Shown: positions 17,118 to 26,600, numbered from the stretch's first letter. The stretch is 64,000 bases of DNA from Rhizobium rhizogenes (GCF_002005205.3 NZ_CP019702.2:1802001-1866000); one strand, 5' to 3'. A program made the numbers and translations. The notes: generated from the letters alone by a model not told the origin.

Positions 17118-18053
17118 ATGACCTTCACCTCTCGTCTCGCCACGGCCACGCTCGGTGCCTTTCTCTCTGTCGCCGGTTTAGACTCGGCTTTGGCAACGGA
17201 TGTTTTCGATCTGTCGCCGGATCAGCCCGGTCGTATCAGGGTCGAAAAAGACCCCGCCGCCGTTGCCACCGTGCCAAAGGATTTCAAGTTCGCCACGCCG
17301 GGCAAATTCACCGTCGCCGTTTCTCCCGGCGGGCCGCCATTGGCCACCTATGCGACGGATGCGAAGACCGTGGTGGGCGCAGACCCCGATTACGCGCTCG
17401 CTGTGGCCGACAGCCTCGGGCTGGAGCTGGAACTGGTGGCCGTGGCCTGGGCCGACTGGCCGCTCGGCCTTGCCTCGGGCAAATATGATGCCGTCATCTC
17501 CAATGTCGGCGTGACCGAACAGCGCAAGGAGAAGTTTGACTTCTCCACCTATCGCCAGGGTCTGCACGGCTTTTTCGTCAAATCCGATAGCGGCATAACT
17601 TCCATCCGCGAGCCGAAGGATGCGGCTGGTCTGAGGATCATTGTCGGCGCCGGTACCAATCAGGAGCGTATTCTGCTGAAATGGAGCGACGAGAATGTCG
17701 CCGCCGGTTTGAAACCGATCGAGCTGCAATATTACGATGACGAAGCCACTCGCCTCGTCGCCCTTTCGGCGGGCCGTGCGGATGTGATTGTCCAGCCGCA
17801 TGCGCAGCTGGTTTTCATTGCCGCGCGCGACAAGACCATCAAGCGGGTGGGAACGCTTTCGGCCGGCTGGCCGGAGCGCTCCGATGTCGCCATCACCACC
17901 CGCAAGGGTTCGGGATTGGCCGACGCGCTGACGCTTGCCACCAATGACCTGATCAAGAGCGGTGCTTACGCAAAAATTCTCGATCGCTGGCAGCTTTCAG
18001 AGGAGGCGCTGCCGGAATCGCGCACCAATCCCCCCGGCCTGCCAAAAAGCTGA
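17118..18053 (+). CDS. Amino-acid ABC transporter substrate-binding protein, second copy
   Basis: This 311-residue paralogue of the preceding binding protein has its own signal peptide (cleavage near SALATDV, about residue 26). It keeps VAWADWPLGLASGKYDAV and the identical tail ESRTNPPGLPKS, so the two arose by tandem duplication. Differences cluster in the second lobe, for example LQYYDDEATRLVALSAGRADV against VQYYDDQAVLDVALQSGRADA, which may mean different ligands sharing one permease. It is the last gene of the salvage operon and is followed by a strong terminator. Confidence 0.87.
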   Translation: MTFTSRLATATLGAFLSVAGLDSALATDVFDLSPDQPGRIRVEKDPAAVATVPKDFKFATPGKFTVAVSPGGPPLATYATDAKTVVGADPDYALAVADSLGLELELVAVAWADWPLGLASGKYDAVISNVGVTEQRKEKFDFSTYRQGLHGFFVKSDSGITSIREPKDAAGLRIIVGAGTNQERILLKWSDENVAAGLKPIELQYYDDEATRLVALSAGRADVIVQPHAQLVFIAARDKTIKRVGTLSAGWPERSDVAITTRKGSGLADALTLATNDLIKSGAYAKILDRWQLSEEALPESRTNPPGLPKS

Positions 18054-18076
18054 CCGGTCAAAAATGCGGCGGACGG

Positions 18077-18110
18077 CAATATTCGCAGGTTCGCCTGCGG
18101 ATATTGTTTT
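18077..18110. terminator. Strong Rho-independent terminator with UUCG loop
   Basis: A 13-bp stem with one G-T wobble (CAATATTCGCAGG at 18077-18089, CCTGCGGATATTG at 18094-18106) closes a TTCG tetraloop and is followed by TTTT. It ends the binding-protein operon and can also serve the convergent oxidoreductase gene. Confidence 0.88.
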
Positions 18111-18121
18111 GCTGTATGGCG

Positions 18122-19447
18122 TCAGAAATCCGCGACCTTGCCCCATGACGAATCAAGGAAACGGCTGGGGTGATAGGGCGCGGCATCGACGAGCGGGGTC
18201 GACCCCGTGACGATATCGGCGATCAGATGGCCAGCCCCCGGTCCGATGCCGAAGCCATGACCGCTGAAGCCGGCCGCAAGGATAAAGCCGGGCAATTCGC
18301 TGGTTTCGCCAATGGCCGGAACGCCATCCGGCGTGCTGTCGATGAAACCGGCCCAGGCGGCGGAAATCCGCGTTTTGCTGAGAGCGGGCAGAAGTTCCAG
18401 CGCCCTTTTGTGGGTCTCGCGAATGGCGGCGGCATTGGGTTTCGGATCGAGAATACGAACCCGCTCCATCGGGGTCGGCGCGTCCAGCCGCCAGCGTTTC
18501 AGCGTCTCATGGCCGCCGCGAATGCCTTCCAGTCCGCCCGGACGGAGACTGCGCCAGCGCTTGAGGAACATCGGAATAAATTCGCGGGCAAAACGCATCT
18601 GCTGCGCCGTCGGGTCAATGCGCCCCAGCCCGCTGATGGCGAGCGTGTAACCGCCATCGTGCCGTTTCGTTGCGGAGACGGCGGCGGTGTGCAGCGCATC
18701 CGGCAGGCCTTCCGCACCTGGCGTGACCGACAGGATGGAGGAGCGGACGGAGGCCTGCGGAAAACGGATGCCCAGCTGGCGGCAGAAGGAGGACGCCCAG
18801 GCCCCGCCGGACATGATGGCGGTTTTGGTGCGGATCGTGCCTTTTTCGGTGACGACGGCGCTGACCCGGCCGCCCTCGGTCTCAAGCCCGCGTGCGGCGC
18901 AATTCTGATGCACCGTGCCGCCGAGTTTGATGATGGCGCGCGCCACGGCGGGTGCCGCCATGGAAGGATCGGCCGTGCCGTCGGTGGGTGAGAAGACGCC
19001 GCCCTTCCAGCGTTTGCCGGTGGCGCGCCCGCGCTCACTTGCCTCATCGGCGCTCAGCATATGCGTCGTCACACCGGCGGTGAGGGCAAAATCGCGCCAG
19101 CGCGCCCAGCCGGCAAGTTCCGCCTCGTTGTCGCTTAGATAAAACAATCCGCAACGGCGAAAGCCGGTGTCTTCGCCACTTTCAGCGGCAAATTGCTCCC
19201 ACAATGCAAGGCTCTGGGTCGAAATCGGCAATTCACGCGCATCGCGGTTCTGCTGCCGGCACCAGCCCCAGTTGCGGCTGGATTGCTCCGCGCCAACAAG
19301 GCCCTTTTCCACCAGTGCCACTTTCAGGCCACGCCGGGCGAGGTAATAGGCGGTAAAAACGCCGACGATGCCGCCGCCGATAATGACGGCGTCCGCGGCT
19401 TTCGGCAGTTCCGGCGATGTCGTGATCTGTTGCAGCGGGGCGGGCAT
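18122..19447 (-). CDS. FAD-dependent oxidoreductase, D-amino-acid/glycine oxidase family
   Basis: The 441-residue protein belongs to the DAO (FAD-dependent amine/amino-acid oxidoreductase) family. The dinucleotide loop is VIIGGGIVGVFTAYYLARRG, followed by RNWGWCRQQNRD, which takes the place of the GxSGRNxG block of relatives, and the C-terminal FAD contact is ILAAGFSGHGFGIGPGAG. No signal peptide is present. Such enzymes oxidise secondary amines, N-methyl or D-amino acids, with electrons passed to oxygen or to a carrier. It is transcribed divergently from an Lrp-type regulator gene 228 bases away, a common arrangement in which the regulator controls the catabolic gene. Substrate unknown. The intervening 19448-19675 shows only promoter-like AT-rich sequence. 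Confidence 0.83.
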   Translation of the reverse strand: MPAPLQQITTSPELPKAADAVIIGGGIVGVFTAYYLARRGLKVALVEKGLVGAEQSSRNWGWCRQQNRDARELPISTQSLALWEQFAAESGEDTGFRRCGLFYLSDNEAELAGWARWRDFALTAGVTTHMLSADEASERGRATGKRWKGGVFSPTDGTADPSMAAPAVARAIIKLGGTVHQNCAARGLETEGGRVSAVVTEKGTIRTKTAIMSGGAWASSFCRQLGIRFPQASVRSSILSVTPGAEGLPDALHTAAVSATKRHDGGYTLAISGLGRIDPTAQQMRFAREFIPMFLKRWRSLRPGGLEGIRGGHETLKRWRLDAPTPMERVRILDPKPNAAAIRETHKRALELLPALSKTRISAAWAGFIDSTPDGVPAIGETSELPGFILAAGFSGHGFGIGPGAGHLIADIVTGSTPLVDAAPYHPSRFLDSSWGKVADF

Positions 19448-19675
19448 GGTCGGACTCCTTATATTCGTCCTAATTTACCTTGGCTGACGTGTAAACGCTG
19501 CCAGACTGGGCCTCCTGCTGGAATATCCTGCTGTTCGGCGGCATCTCTGCAACTCTTTATGCTGAATGAAAAAAACAACGCCGCGTCGACATGGGGCATC
19601 CATGTGCTAAGATTTTACCTGCCGCGCCAGAATTTTATGCCGCGTGCCTGAAAAAACAAAAAAGGGGTTCCGCAC

Positions 19676-20155
19676 GTGATGAAACTTGACCGGATCGATA
19701 TCAAGATCCTCTATGAACTGCAGAAAAACGGTCGCATCACCAATGTCGAACTGGCGGAACTCGTCAATCTGTCGCCAAGCCCCTGCCTGATGCGGGTGAA
19801 GAAACTTCAGTCGGAAGGTTATATCGAAGGCTATTCGGCGCAGATCAACATCAACAAGCTCGGCCAGACGCTGACGGTCTTCACAGAAATCACCCTCAAG
19901 AACCACCGGCAGATCGATTTCGCCCGCTTTCTCGGTGTCGTCGAAAAGATCGACCAGGTGGTGGAATGCCACCTCGTTTCCGGCGGCTACGACTACCTGC
20001 TGAAATTCGTCACCTCGGGCATCGTTGAATATCAGTCGATCATGGAGCGATTGACGGATATGGATGTCGGCATCGACAAATATTTCAGTTTCGTGGTGCT
20101 GAAATCGCCGATCACCAAATCGCATATGCCGCTGACCAGCCTGTTTCCGCTTTGA
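19676..20155 (+). CDS. Lrp/AsnC-family transcriptional regulator
   Basis: The 159-residue protein starts with GTG 19676 or ATG 19679 after AAGGGG. The N-terminal helix-turn-helix is ILYELQKNGRITNVELAEL then LSPSPCLMRVKKL; the C-terminal RAM domain has VVECHLVSGGYDYLLKFV. Members sense amino acids and control transport or catabolic genes. It is divergent from the FAD oxidoreductase gene and close to the peptide-transporter operon, so one or both may be its targets. Length and layout are normal for the family. Confidence 0.9.
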   Translation: MMKLDRIDIKILYELQKNGRITNVELAELVNLSPSPCLMRVKKLQSEGYIEGYSAQININKLGQTLTVFTEITLKNHRQIDFARFLGVVEKIDQVVECHLVSGGYDYLLKFVTSGIVEYQSIMERLTDMDVGIDKYFSFVVLKSPITKSHMPLTSLFPL

Positions 20156-20209
20156 GGTGAGAGGGAGTGCATCAGACGTCCGCAGAGGTGATGGGTTTGA
20201 CAGGGTGTT

Positions 20210-20335
20210 GCACTTACACTCCGTCACCCCGGACTTGATCCGGGGTCCAGCGCGATCAAGCCCTTGATCGCAAAAGACTCTTCTCACGTCGCAGACGCGC
20301 CGTGGCTGGATGCCGGATCAAGTCCGGCATGACGG
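20210..20335 (-). repeat. RIME-like intergenic palindromic element, copy 1
   Basis: This is about 126 bases made of two palindromic arms, CCCCGGACTTGATCCGGGG at one end and GCCGGATCAAGTCCGGC at the other, with GATCAAG...CTTGATC between. It is near-identical, in reverse orientation, to 31127-31251 and close to 42950-43063. Such mosaics are typical of Rhizobiaceae intergenic regions. It fills the gap between the Lrp gene and the transporter operon end. Confidence 0.8.
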
Positions 20336-20372
20336 AGGAGAGGTTGTCATACCTGTTTGGCATTCGTTGAGC

Positions 20373-22028
20373 TCACCGTTTGGAAAACGCCCGCACCAGC
20401 TCCGCATCCTGCTGAAGATTATCAAGCCATGTCGGATCGAGTTTCGGCACTGAGGAGAAAAGAAGCTTCGAATAGGGATGGGTGGGCGATTTGATTGCTT
20501 CGGTTTCCAGATGCTCCACTTTCTGGCCGCCATACATCACGACGATTTCGTCGCAGATTGTCTCAACCACCGAAAGATCGTGGCTGATGAAGATGTAGGA
20601 GAGGTTCAGTTCCCGCTGCAATTCTCCGAGCAGATCAATGATCGCGGCTGCGACGACCGTATCGAGCGCCGAGGTGATTTCATCGCAGATGATGAGCGAC
20701 GGTTCGGCCGCGAGCGCACGGGCGAAATTGATACGCTGCTTCTGCCCGCCGGAAAGGCCGGAAGGATGGCGGTGGCGGACCGAGCGCGGCAACTTCACCA
20801 TATCGAGCAACTCATCGATCCGCGCATCCCGGACCTTGCCCTTCATGCCGTGGTAGAAAGTCAGTGGCCGGCCGAGAATATCCTCGATGGCTTTCGACGG
20901 GTTGAGCGCGGTATCGGCATACTGGAAAACGATCTGCATGCGGCGCAGCTGGTCGCTGGTGCGCCGGCGGGCATCGGCATCGAGTTCCCGGCCTTCGAAG
21001 ACGACGTGGCCGCTTGCGGCCGGCAGGATGCCGGCAATGGCCCGCGCCAGTGTCGATTTTCCGCAGCCGGATTCGCCGATGATGCCGAGATTGCGGCCGG
21101 GATAGACGGCAAGGCTGACGGAATCCACCGCACGCACCAGCGGCATGCGGTCATCGCCTTTCGTGCCATAACCGGCGATCAGCTGGTCGATATCGAGGAG
21201 CGGTGTCGCCTCACTTTGTTTGAGCGGTGTCACGACGCGCACCTTGTCGTTAAAGGCGGTCAACAATTCGCGGGTATAGGGGTGTTGGGCGTTCTCCAGA
21301 ATATCCTTGGTCGTACCGGTTTCCTGAACCTCGCCGCCTTTCAGCACCACAATCCGGTCGGCAATCTGGGCGACGACGGCAAGGTCGTGCGAAACATAGA
21401 CGCCGCCAATGCCGCCCTTGCGCATCGCCGATTTGAAGGCACGAAGAACCTCGATCTGGGTCGTCACATCAAGTGCGGTCGTCGGTTCGTCGAAAATCAC
21501 CAGTTGAGGATTGCCGATCAGCGCCATGGCGGCCGAGAGGCGCTGCAGCTGGCCGCCGGACACCTGATGCGGGTAACGCTCGCCGATGGTTTCGGGATTG
21601 GGCAGTGACAATGCCTTGAAAAGCTCAACCGCTTTTTTACGCGCCTCCTGAGGCGGCATAAGGTGGTGGATGCGGGTGACTTCGATGACCTGATCGATGA
21701 TTTTCTGCGCCGGGTTGAATGCGGCGGCCGCACTCTGCGGCACATAGGATATTTTCGTGCCGCGCACCCTGGCGCGCTCGGCTTCGGAAAGCTGCACCAT
21801 GTCCCGGCCTGCCACCGTGACGCTGCCACCGGAAATGCGGCATCCCGGCCGCGCATACCCCATCAGGGTCAGCGCGATGGTAGTCTTGCCGGAGCCGCTT
21901 TCGCCGATCAGCGCGACGATTTCGCCCTCGGCGATATCGATGTCGATACCCTTGATGATATCGATGCGGCGGCCGGAATCGGTGGTGGCTTCGACCTTTA
22001 GTCCACGGATTTCAACGAGATTGCTCAT
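20373..22028 (-). CDS. Dipeptide/oligopeptide ABC transporter ATPase with two fused NBDs (DppD-DppF type)
   Basis: The 551-residue chain has two complete ATPase domains. The first has Walker A GESGSGKTT at 42-50, signature VSGGQLQR and Walker B LVIFDEPTTALD. The second has GESGCGKST at about 315-325, signature LSGGQKQR and Walker B LIICDEITSALD, in which Ile replaces the usual Pro. The peptide family normally splits these into DppD and DppF. It overlaps the upstream permease gene by one base. It powers the importer encoded by the three upstream genes. Confidence 0.9.
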   Translation of the reverse strand: MSNLVEIRGLKVEATTDSGRRIDIIKGIDIDIAEGEIVALIGESGSGKTTIALTLMGYARPGCRISGGSVTVAGRDMVQLSEAERARVRGTKISYVPQSAAAAFNPAQKIIDQVIEVTRIHHLMPPQEARKKAVELFKALSLPNPETIGERYPHQVSGGQLQRLSAAMALIGNPQLVIFDEPTTALDVTTQIEVLRAFKSAMRKGGIGGVYVSHDLAVVAQIADRIVVLKGGEVQETGTTKDILENAQHPYTRELLTAFNDKVRVVTPLKQSEATPLLDIDQLIAGYGTKGDDRMPLVRAVDSVSLAVYPGRNLGIIGESGCGKSTLARAIAGILPAASGHVVFEGRELDADARRRTSDQLRRMQIVFQYADTALNPSKAIEDILGRPLTFYHGMKGKVRDARIDELLDMVKLPRSVRHRHPSGLSGGQKQRINFARALAAEPSLIICDEITSALDTVVAAAIIDLLGELQRELNLSYIFISHDLSVVETICDEIVVMYGGQKVEHLETEAIKSPTHPYSKLLFSSVPKLDPTWLDNLQQDAELVRAFSKR

Positions 22029-22879
22029 TATTCGCTCCTGTCGCGGATTTTCTGCGGCAGATTGTCGATCAGCAGGTTGACGCTGATCGTCAGGCTGGCA
22101 ATCGCCAGCGACGGGAAGATGACCGCCGGTGCGGCAAAGGGCAGGCCGCCGATGTTTTCACGCACCAGCGCGCCCCAGTCGGCGTTTGGCGGCTGCAGGC
22201 CGAGACCGAGGAAGGACAGGCCGGACAGAAGCAGCACGATGAAGACGAAACGCACGCCGAGATCGGCAAGTACGGGCCGGATGATGTTGGGCAGGATTTC
22301 GGAACTGATGAGATAAAGCAGGCTTTCGCCGCGCACCCGTGCGACCGTTACGAAATCCATGGTGTTGACATTGACGGCCAGCGCCCGCGCGAAACGATAG
22401 GCGCCCGGCGTATAGATGACCGACAGCGTAACGATGAGCACCGGAATGGACGAGCCGACGGCGGCGACGACCACGAGGCCGAACAGCTTGCTTGGGATGG
22501 AATTCACCGCATCGAGGAAACGGCTGAGCGCTGCATCGAACCAGCCGCCGATGACGGCGGCGCACATGCCGAGCACGACGCCGCAGGTGCAGGCGATGGT
22601 GACAGCCGCTAGCGAAATGCCGACCGTGAAACGCGCGCCCATGAGGATACGGGAGAACACGTCGCGGCCGAGATAATCGGAACCGAGCCAGAGATCTGAC
22701 GTCATCGGCCCGAAATAATCGAGATCGACGATTTCACCCACCGGATGGGGAATGAGATAGGGCGCGAAGATTGCAACCATGGCCCAGAGAAAGATGACGA
22801 GAAAGCCGAAAACGCCGACTGCGTTGATCTTGTAACCCAAACGCGAGGTCCCCTGATATGTCTTGATATGATCGGCCAT
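22028..22879 (-). CDS. Peptide-type ABC transporter permease (DppC-like)
   Basis: The 283-residue inner-membrane protein has about six membrane segments and the DppC pattern: an N-terminal segment with FLVIFLWAMVAIFAPYLI, the periplasmic LGSDYLGRDVFSRILMGAR block and the cytoplasmic EAA-like loop ARVRGESLLYLISSEILPN. It overlaps its neighbours on both sides by single bases, so the subunits are translationally coupled. It forms the pore with the DppB-like subunit. Confidence 0.9.
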   Translation of the reverse strand: MADHIKTYQGTSRLGYKINAVGVFGFLVIFLWAMVAIFAPYLIPHPVGEIVDLDYFGPMTSDLWLGSDYLGRDVFSRILMGARFTVGISLAAVTIACTCGVVLGMCAAVIGGWFDAALSRFLDAVNSIPSKLFGLVVVAAVGSSIPVLIVTLSVIYTPGAYRFARALAVNVNTMDFVTVARVRGESLLYLISSEILPNIIRPVLADLGVRFVFIVLLLSGLSFLGLGLQPPNADWGALVRENIGGLPFAAPAVIFPSLAIASLTISVNLLIDNLPQKIRDRSE

Positions 22880-23829
22880 CAGCGCAGCCTCGGATTGGAC
22901 ATGATGGCGATGATGTCAGCCGTCGTGATGAGCAGGAGATAACCGACGCAGAAGATCATCGCGCAGGTCTGGATCAGCGGCAGATCGCGGGTGGCGACGC
23001 CATCGACCATCAGCTTGGCGATACCGGGATAGTTGAAGATCGTCTCGACGATGATGACGCCACCGACAAGGTACGAAAGCGACAGCGCCACTGCATTGAC
23101 GATGGGGCCGAGCGCATTGGGAAGCGCGTGACGCAGCACGATGCGCATGCGCGGCGCGCCCTTCAGAAGCGCCATTTCGACATAGGGCGTATCCAGCGTC
23201 TCGATCACGGCGGCGCGGCTCATGCGGATCATCTGGGCCGAAACGACGAAGGTTAGCGTTATGACCGGCATGGCGTAAACGCGCAGCACATCAAACAGCG
23301 TGTGAACCTCGCTGACCAGCGACAGCGCTGGCAGCCATTTCAGATAAACCGCGAAAAGCAGGACGGCGAGCGTGGCGATCATGAATTCCGGCACGGAAAT
23401 GACGCCGATGGTCAGCACCGTAACGATGCGGTCATAAAGCGTTCCACGCAGCATGGCGGAGCTGATGCCGAGTGTGAGCGCCAGTGGCACGGCGATGAGC
23501 GTGGTGATGCCGGCAAGCTTCATGGAGTTGACGAAGCGCGGACCGATGAGATCGGCAATCGCCATGTTGTTGGCATAGGAGGTGCCGAGTTCGCCGTGCA
23601 GCAGGCCGAAAAGCCAGCGAACGAAGCGCAGCAGGGCGGGGTCGTCGAGATGCATGGCGGTGCGCAGGCCGGCCACGGCCTCCGGCGTTGCCGCCTGACC
23701 GAGAAGGATCGTCGCCGTATCGCCGGGCAGCAGGCTGGTGGCGGAAAAGACGATAAATGACACGATCAGCAGCGTCGTCAGCATGACGACCAGCCGCCGG
23801 GCGACAAGGGACAATATCCGGCTGTTCAT
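22879..23829 (-). CDS. Peptide-type ABC transporter permease (DppB-like)
   Basis: The 316-residue membrane protein shows the DppB layout: first segment VVMLTTLLIVSFIVFSATSLLPGD, then LRFVRWLFGLLHGELGTSY, and the EAA loop ALLKGAPRMRIVLRHALPNALGPIV (quoted in part). A ribosome site GCAGGAG precedes ATG 23829. It lies between the binding-protein gene and the DppC-like gene; the upstream gap contains a strong hairpin. Confidence 0.9.
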   Translation of the reverse strand: MNSRILSLVARRLVVMLTTLLIVSFIVFSATSLLPGDTATILLGQAATPEAVAGLRTAMHLDDPALLRFVRWLFGLLHGELGTSYANNMAIADLIGPRFVNSMKLAGITTLIAVPLALTLGISSAMLRGTLYDRIVTVLTIGVISVPEFMIATLAVLLFAVYLKWLPALSLVSEVHTLFDVLRVYAMPVITLTFVVSAQMIRMSRAAVIETLDTPYVEMALLKGAPRMRIVLRHALPNALGPIVNAVALSLSYLVGGVIIVETIFNYPGIAKLMVDGVATRDLPLIQTCAMIFCVGYLLLITTADIIAIMSNPRLR

Positions 23830-23887
23830 TCACATGCTCCTGCGACCTGCCTGATTGTGGAGGCTTTCCGCATCGGCGGAAAACTTG

Positions 23888-23912
23888 GCCGGGCGCTGCG
23901 TTTGCGCCCGGC
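23888..23912 (-). other. Intercistronic hairpin after the peptide-binding-protein gene
   Basis: GCCGGGCGC (23888-23896) and GCGCCCGGC (23904-23912) form a perfect 9-bp stem 12 bases after the binding-protein stop. On the minus strand CAAGTTTTCC follows, so it may be a partial terminator that keeps the binding protein in excess of the permeases. Confidence 0.6.
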
Positions 23913-23923
23913 TCCATGGTCTA

Positions 23924-25534
23924 TCAGGCTTCGAGCCAGACGTATTCCGCAAAGGCGTAACCCATCATGCCGCCGAGCGGATTGGCTTCCAGGCCCTTCA
24001 GCTTGGAACTGATGGCGTCCACGTTGGTAAGATAGGCGGGAATGATGGTGCCGGCTTCGTCGGCGATCATCGTCTGCATCTCGAAGTAGATCTGCTTGCG
24101 CTTCTCCATATCGAGCAGGCCGCGCGCCTCGAGCATCAGCTTGTCGAATTTCTCCGACTTGTACTGGCTCTCGTTCCAGGGGGCGTCGGACGCATAAAGC
24201 AGCGAGAACAGGATGTCCGGTGTCGGGCGCGGGTTGATGTTGCCGAAATGGATCGGCGCTTTCAGCCAGTAATTGCTCCAGTAGCCGTCGGCGGGAACGC
24301 GCTGAACATCCAGCTTGAGGCCGATTTCGGCAGCGGAGGCCTGAATGATCATCGCCATGTCGATGGCCGAATTCGCCGCATCCGAGGTGATGACCGGGAT
24401 GGACTGGCCGAGGAGGCCGGCTTTCTCGAAGTGGAACTTGGCCTTCTCTGGATCGAAGGCCTTCGGCTTCAGGTCCGGATTATGATAGGGGCTCATGGGC
24501 GGAACCGGCTGGTCGTTGCCGACTTCGCCAAGACCGCGCAAGGCCGCCTTGACGATCTGCTCACGGTTGACGATCGACTTCATGCCGGCAATGAAATCGG
24601 CCTTGTTGCCCGGAGCCTGATCGAGGCGCATGTTGAGATTGGTGTAGTTGCCGGAAGTTCCCTTCGACAGGACGACACCCTCCTGCTTGTCCAGCAGGCG
24701 AAGCGCGCGCGGATTGATGGCGGCCGCGAGCTGGATGTCGCCGGAGAGAAGCGCATTGACGCGTGCATTGTCGTCCGAGATCGCGAAGAACTCGAAGCTG
24801 TCGACGTGCGGGCCGCCGGATTTCCAGTAATTGCTGTTCTTGGACATGATCGAGCGCACACCCGGCTCGAATGTTTCAAGCTTGAAGGCGCCGGTGCCGT
24901 TGCCCTTGGAGAAGTCGGTCGCACCGTCGGCAACGATCATGAAGTGGTGCATCGCAAGGATCGTCGGCAAGTCGGCATTGGCGCTGGCAAGCGTGATCTC
25001 GACCGTGCTCTTGTCGAGCGCCTTGAAGCCGGTCATCTGGGCGGCGATCTTGGCGACCTTGGAGCCGACAGCCGGATCGAGATGGCGTTTCAGCGAATAG
25101 ACCACGTCATCGGCCGTCAGCGCCTTGCCGTCGTGGAAGGTGACGCCGGAACGCAGTTTTACCGTCCAGGTCTTGGCATCCTTGGATTCGATGGATTCGG
25201 CCAGCTCCATCTGCGGCGTGCCGGAAGCATCGAGGAAGCTCAGCCGGTTATAAAGCGCGCAGCAACGGACATAATCCGTGGAAAGCGAGGCTTTTGCGGG
25301 ATCGAGCGTATCGGCTGTGGAAGAGGACCAGCCGGCAGCCTTCAGCGTGCCGCCGGAAACCGGGGTGGCCGCGAGCGCCTGCGAGGCGCGGCCGAGAATG
25401 GCCGAACCGGCGGAAAGGGCGACGCCGCCGGCCAGCATCATGTGAAGCAGCTCACGCCGCGTCGCGCCGCGACGGATCGCCTGTTCAACGGCGGCATCGT
25501 CGGAGCGGGTCCAGTTTGTAATCCTGTCACTCAT
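23924..25534 (-). CDS. Peptide/opine-type ABC transporter substrate-binding protein, Tat-exported
   Basis: The 536-residue protein is a family 5 solute-binding protein with SKDAKTWTVKLRSGVTFHDG (partly quoted) and DDVVYSLKRHLDPAVGS blocks. Export is probably by the Tat route: after a polar 25-residue region comes RR at 26-27 in ATRRELLHMM, then a hydrophobic stretch ending near ALAATP. A ribosome site AAGGGGAAG precedes the start. The ligand is unknown; the flanking aminotransferase, oxidases and dehydrogenases point to a nitrogenous compound such as a polyamine conjugate, opine or peptide. Confidence 0.88.
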   Translation of the reverse strand: MSDRITNWTRSDDAAVEQAIRRGATRRELLHMMLAGGVALSAGSAILGRASQALAATPVSGGTLKAAGWSSSTADTLDPAKASLSTDYVRCCALYNRLSFLDASGTPQMELAESIESKDAKTWTVKLRSGVTFHDGKALTADDVVYSLKRHLDPAVGSKVAKIAAQMTGFKALDKSTVEITLASANADLPTILAMHHFMIVADGATDFSKGNGTGAFKLETFEPGVRSIMSKNSNYWKSGGPHVDSFEFFAISDDNARVNALLSGDIQLAAAINPRALRLLDKQEGVVLSKGTSGNYTNLNMRLDQAPGNKADFIAGMKSIVNREQIVKAALRGLGEVGNDQPVPPMSPYHNPDLKPKAFDPEKAKFHFEKAGLLGQSIPVITSDAANSAIDMAMIIQASAAEIGLKLDVQRVPADGYWSNYWLKAPIHFGNINPRPTPDILFSLLYASDAPWNESQYKSEKFDKLMLEARGLLDMEKRKQIYFEMQTMIADEAGTIIPAYLTNVDAISSKLKGLEANPLGGMMGYAFAEYVWLEA

Positions 25535-25629
25535 GGTCTTCCCCTTTTGTATGATTTGTTGAAATGTGTCTGCAGAAATTCCCGGCGGTCCGCGTCCCAG
25601 TTCGCGCCACGCCCCTGGTGGCGGGTGGT

Positions 25630-26343
25630 TCAGCCGCCCGCCTGTCTCGTGGCTTCGGCAAGGCCGGCCATCGAGGTGAAGTGATAATCCGGCTCGGTAA
25701 AGTTTTCCGGCTCGATCGTGCCGCCATATCCCTTCTGGTCGTGGCGGCGCTCAATCCAGCAATTGGTCATGCCCAACTTCCGGGAAATGCCGATATCGTG
25801 GTACTGGCTTTGCGCGACATGCAGGATGTCGTCCTTCGAGGCGCCCTCGCTCTCAACAAACGCAAAGACCTTCTCGAAAAAGGCCGGGTCCGGTTTTTCG
25901 GTGCCGGTATCATCCGCCGTGAAAGCGGCGTGGAAGGGATTGCCGAGTTCTTTCGAGAAATGTTCGAAGGCCCAGCGCTGGGCATTGGTCATGGCGATGA
26001 GGCGGTGTGTCTTTGCAAGCTGCGCCATGGCGGCACGGCTGTCTTCGAACCCCTTCCAGTTCTTGGCGGCGTCGCGCAGGCGTTCGCCAAGAGCACGTTC
26101 TGCCGGCAAGCCAAGTTGCGGAGCGATGATGAGATACACGCGGACGAGATCGTCCGGAAAAAGGTCTGTCGCGTCTGAATAACGGGCCGCGCGGTAAAGG
26201 CCGAGCGCCTTTTCACCATCGACTTCGACGCCATTCTCAGCGCCGATCTGCGTCAGGGTCGATTTCAGACCCCCTTCGAAATCGATGAGGGTTCCCACCA
26301 CATCGAAGCTCATATATTTGAAGTCGCTCAATTTTTTGGGCAA
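25630..26343 (-). CDS. Type II haloacid dehalogenase-like HAD hydrolase
   Basis: The start is set at TTG 26343, giving MPKKLSDFKYMSFDVVGTLIDF. Reading further upstream adds 37 residues with no family similarity, and GCGGAGA lies at good spacing. The 237-residue enzyme has HAD motif I DVVGTL (nucleophile Asp), motif II in AMTNAQRW, and a motif III/IV region with GTEKPDPAFF and HVAQSQYHDIG. The last block resembles the L-2-haloacid dehalogenase subgroup, but many members act on other small acids or phosphates. The gene sits in a run with the peptide transporter and aminotransferase genes. A second HAD gene of the same type lies at 29151. The 257 bases upstream (26344-26600) hold no gene that I can support. 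Confidence 0.78.
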   Translation of the reverse strand: MPKKLSDFKYMSFDVVGTLIDFEGGLKSTLTQIGAENGVEVDGEKALGLYRAARYSDATDLFPDDLVRVYLIIAPQLGLPAERALGERLRDAAKNWKGFEDSRAAMAQLAKTHRLIAMTNAQRWAFEHFSKELGNPFHAAFTADDTGTEKPDPAFFEKVFAFVESEGASKDDILHVAQSQYHDIGISRKLGMTNCWIERRHDQKGYGGTIEPENFTEPDYHFTSMAGLAEATRQAGG

Positions 26344-26600
26344 TGTCGGTCTCCGCTCTGCCGCCTCGTCCTCTTGGGGGAGGTTGCGGCATTTTATTTT
26401 GTTCCCGGACGAGATCCTTGTCCCGTTCCTATTTTTGAAAACGCCGGTTTTCATGGCGCTTTGTGCTTTTTCTAAGGATAGTTTGGCACTTCCAGCACAC
26501 TGGATTCGCCGAAATGGATCGGCTCTTCGGCAGAATATTGCGAATATGTGGTGTGTTGCGACATTTCGAGGTGGTGTCGCGATGCCGCCGTGCCGGTGCT

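Noticed and set aside
23855..25684. A 609-codon plus-strand frame
   Set aside because: Antisense shadow of the peptide-binding-protein gene; no ribosome site or recognisable domain.
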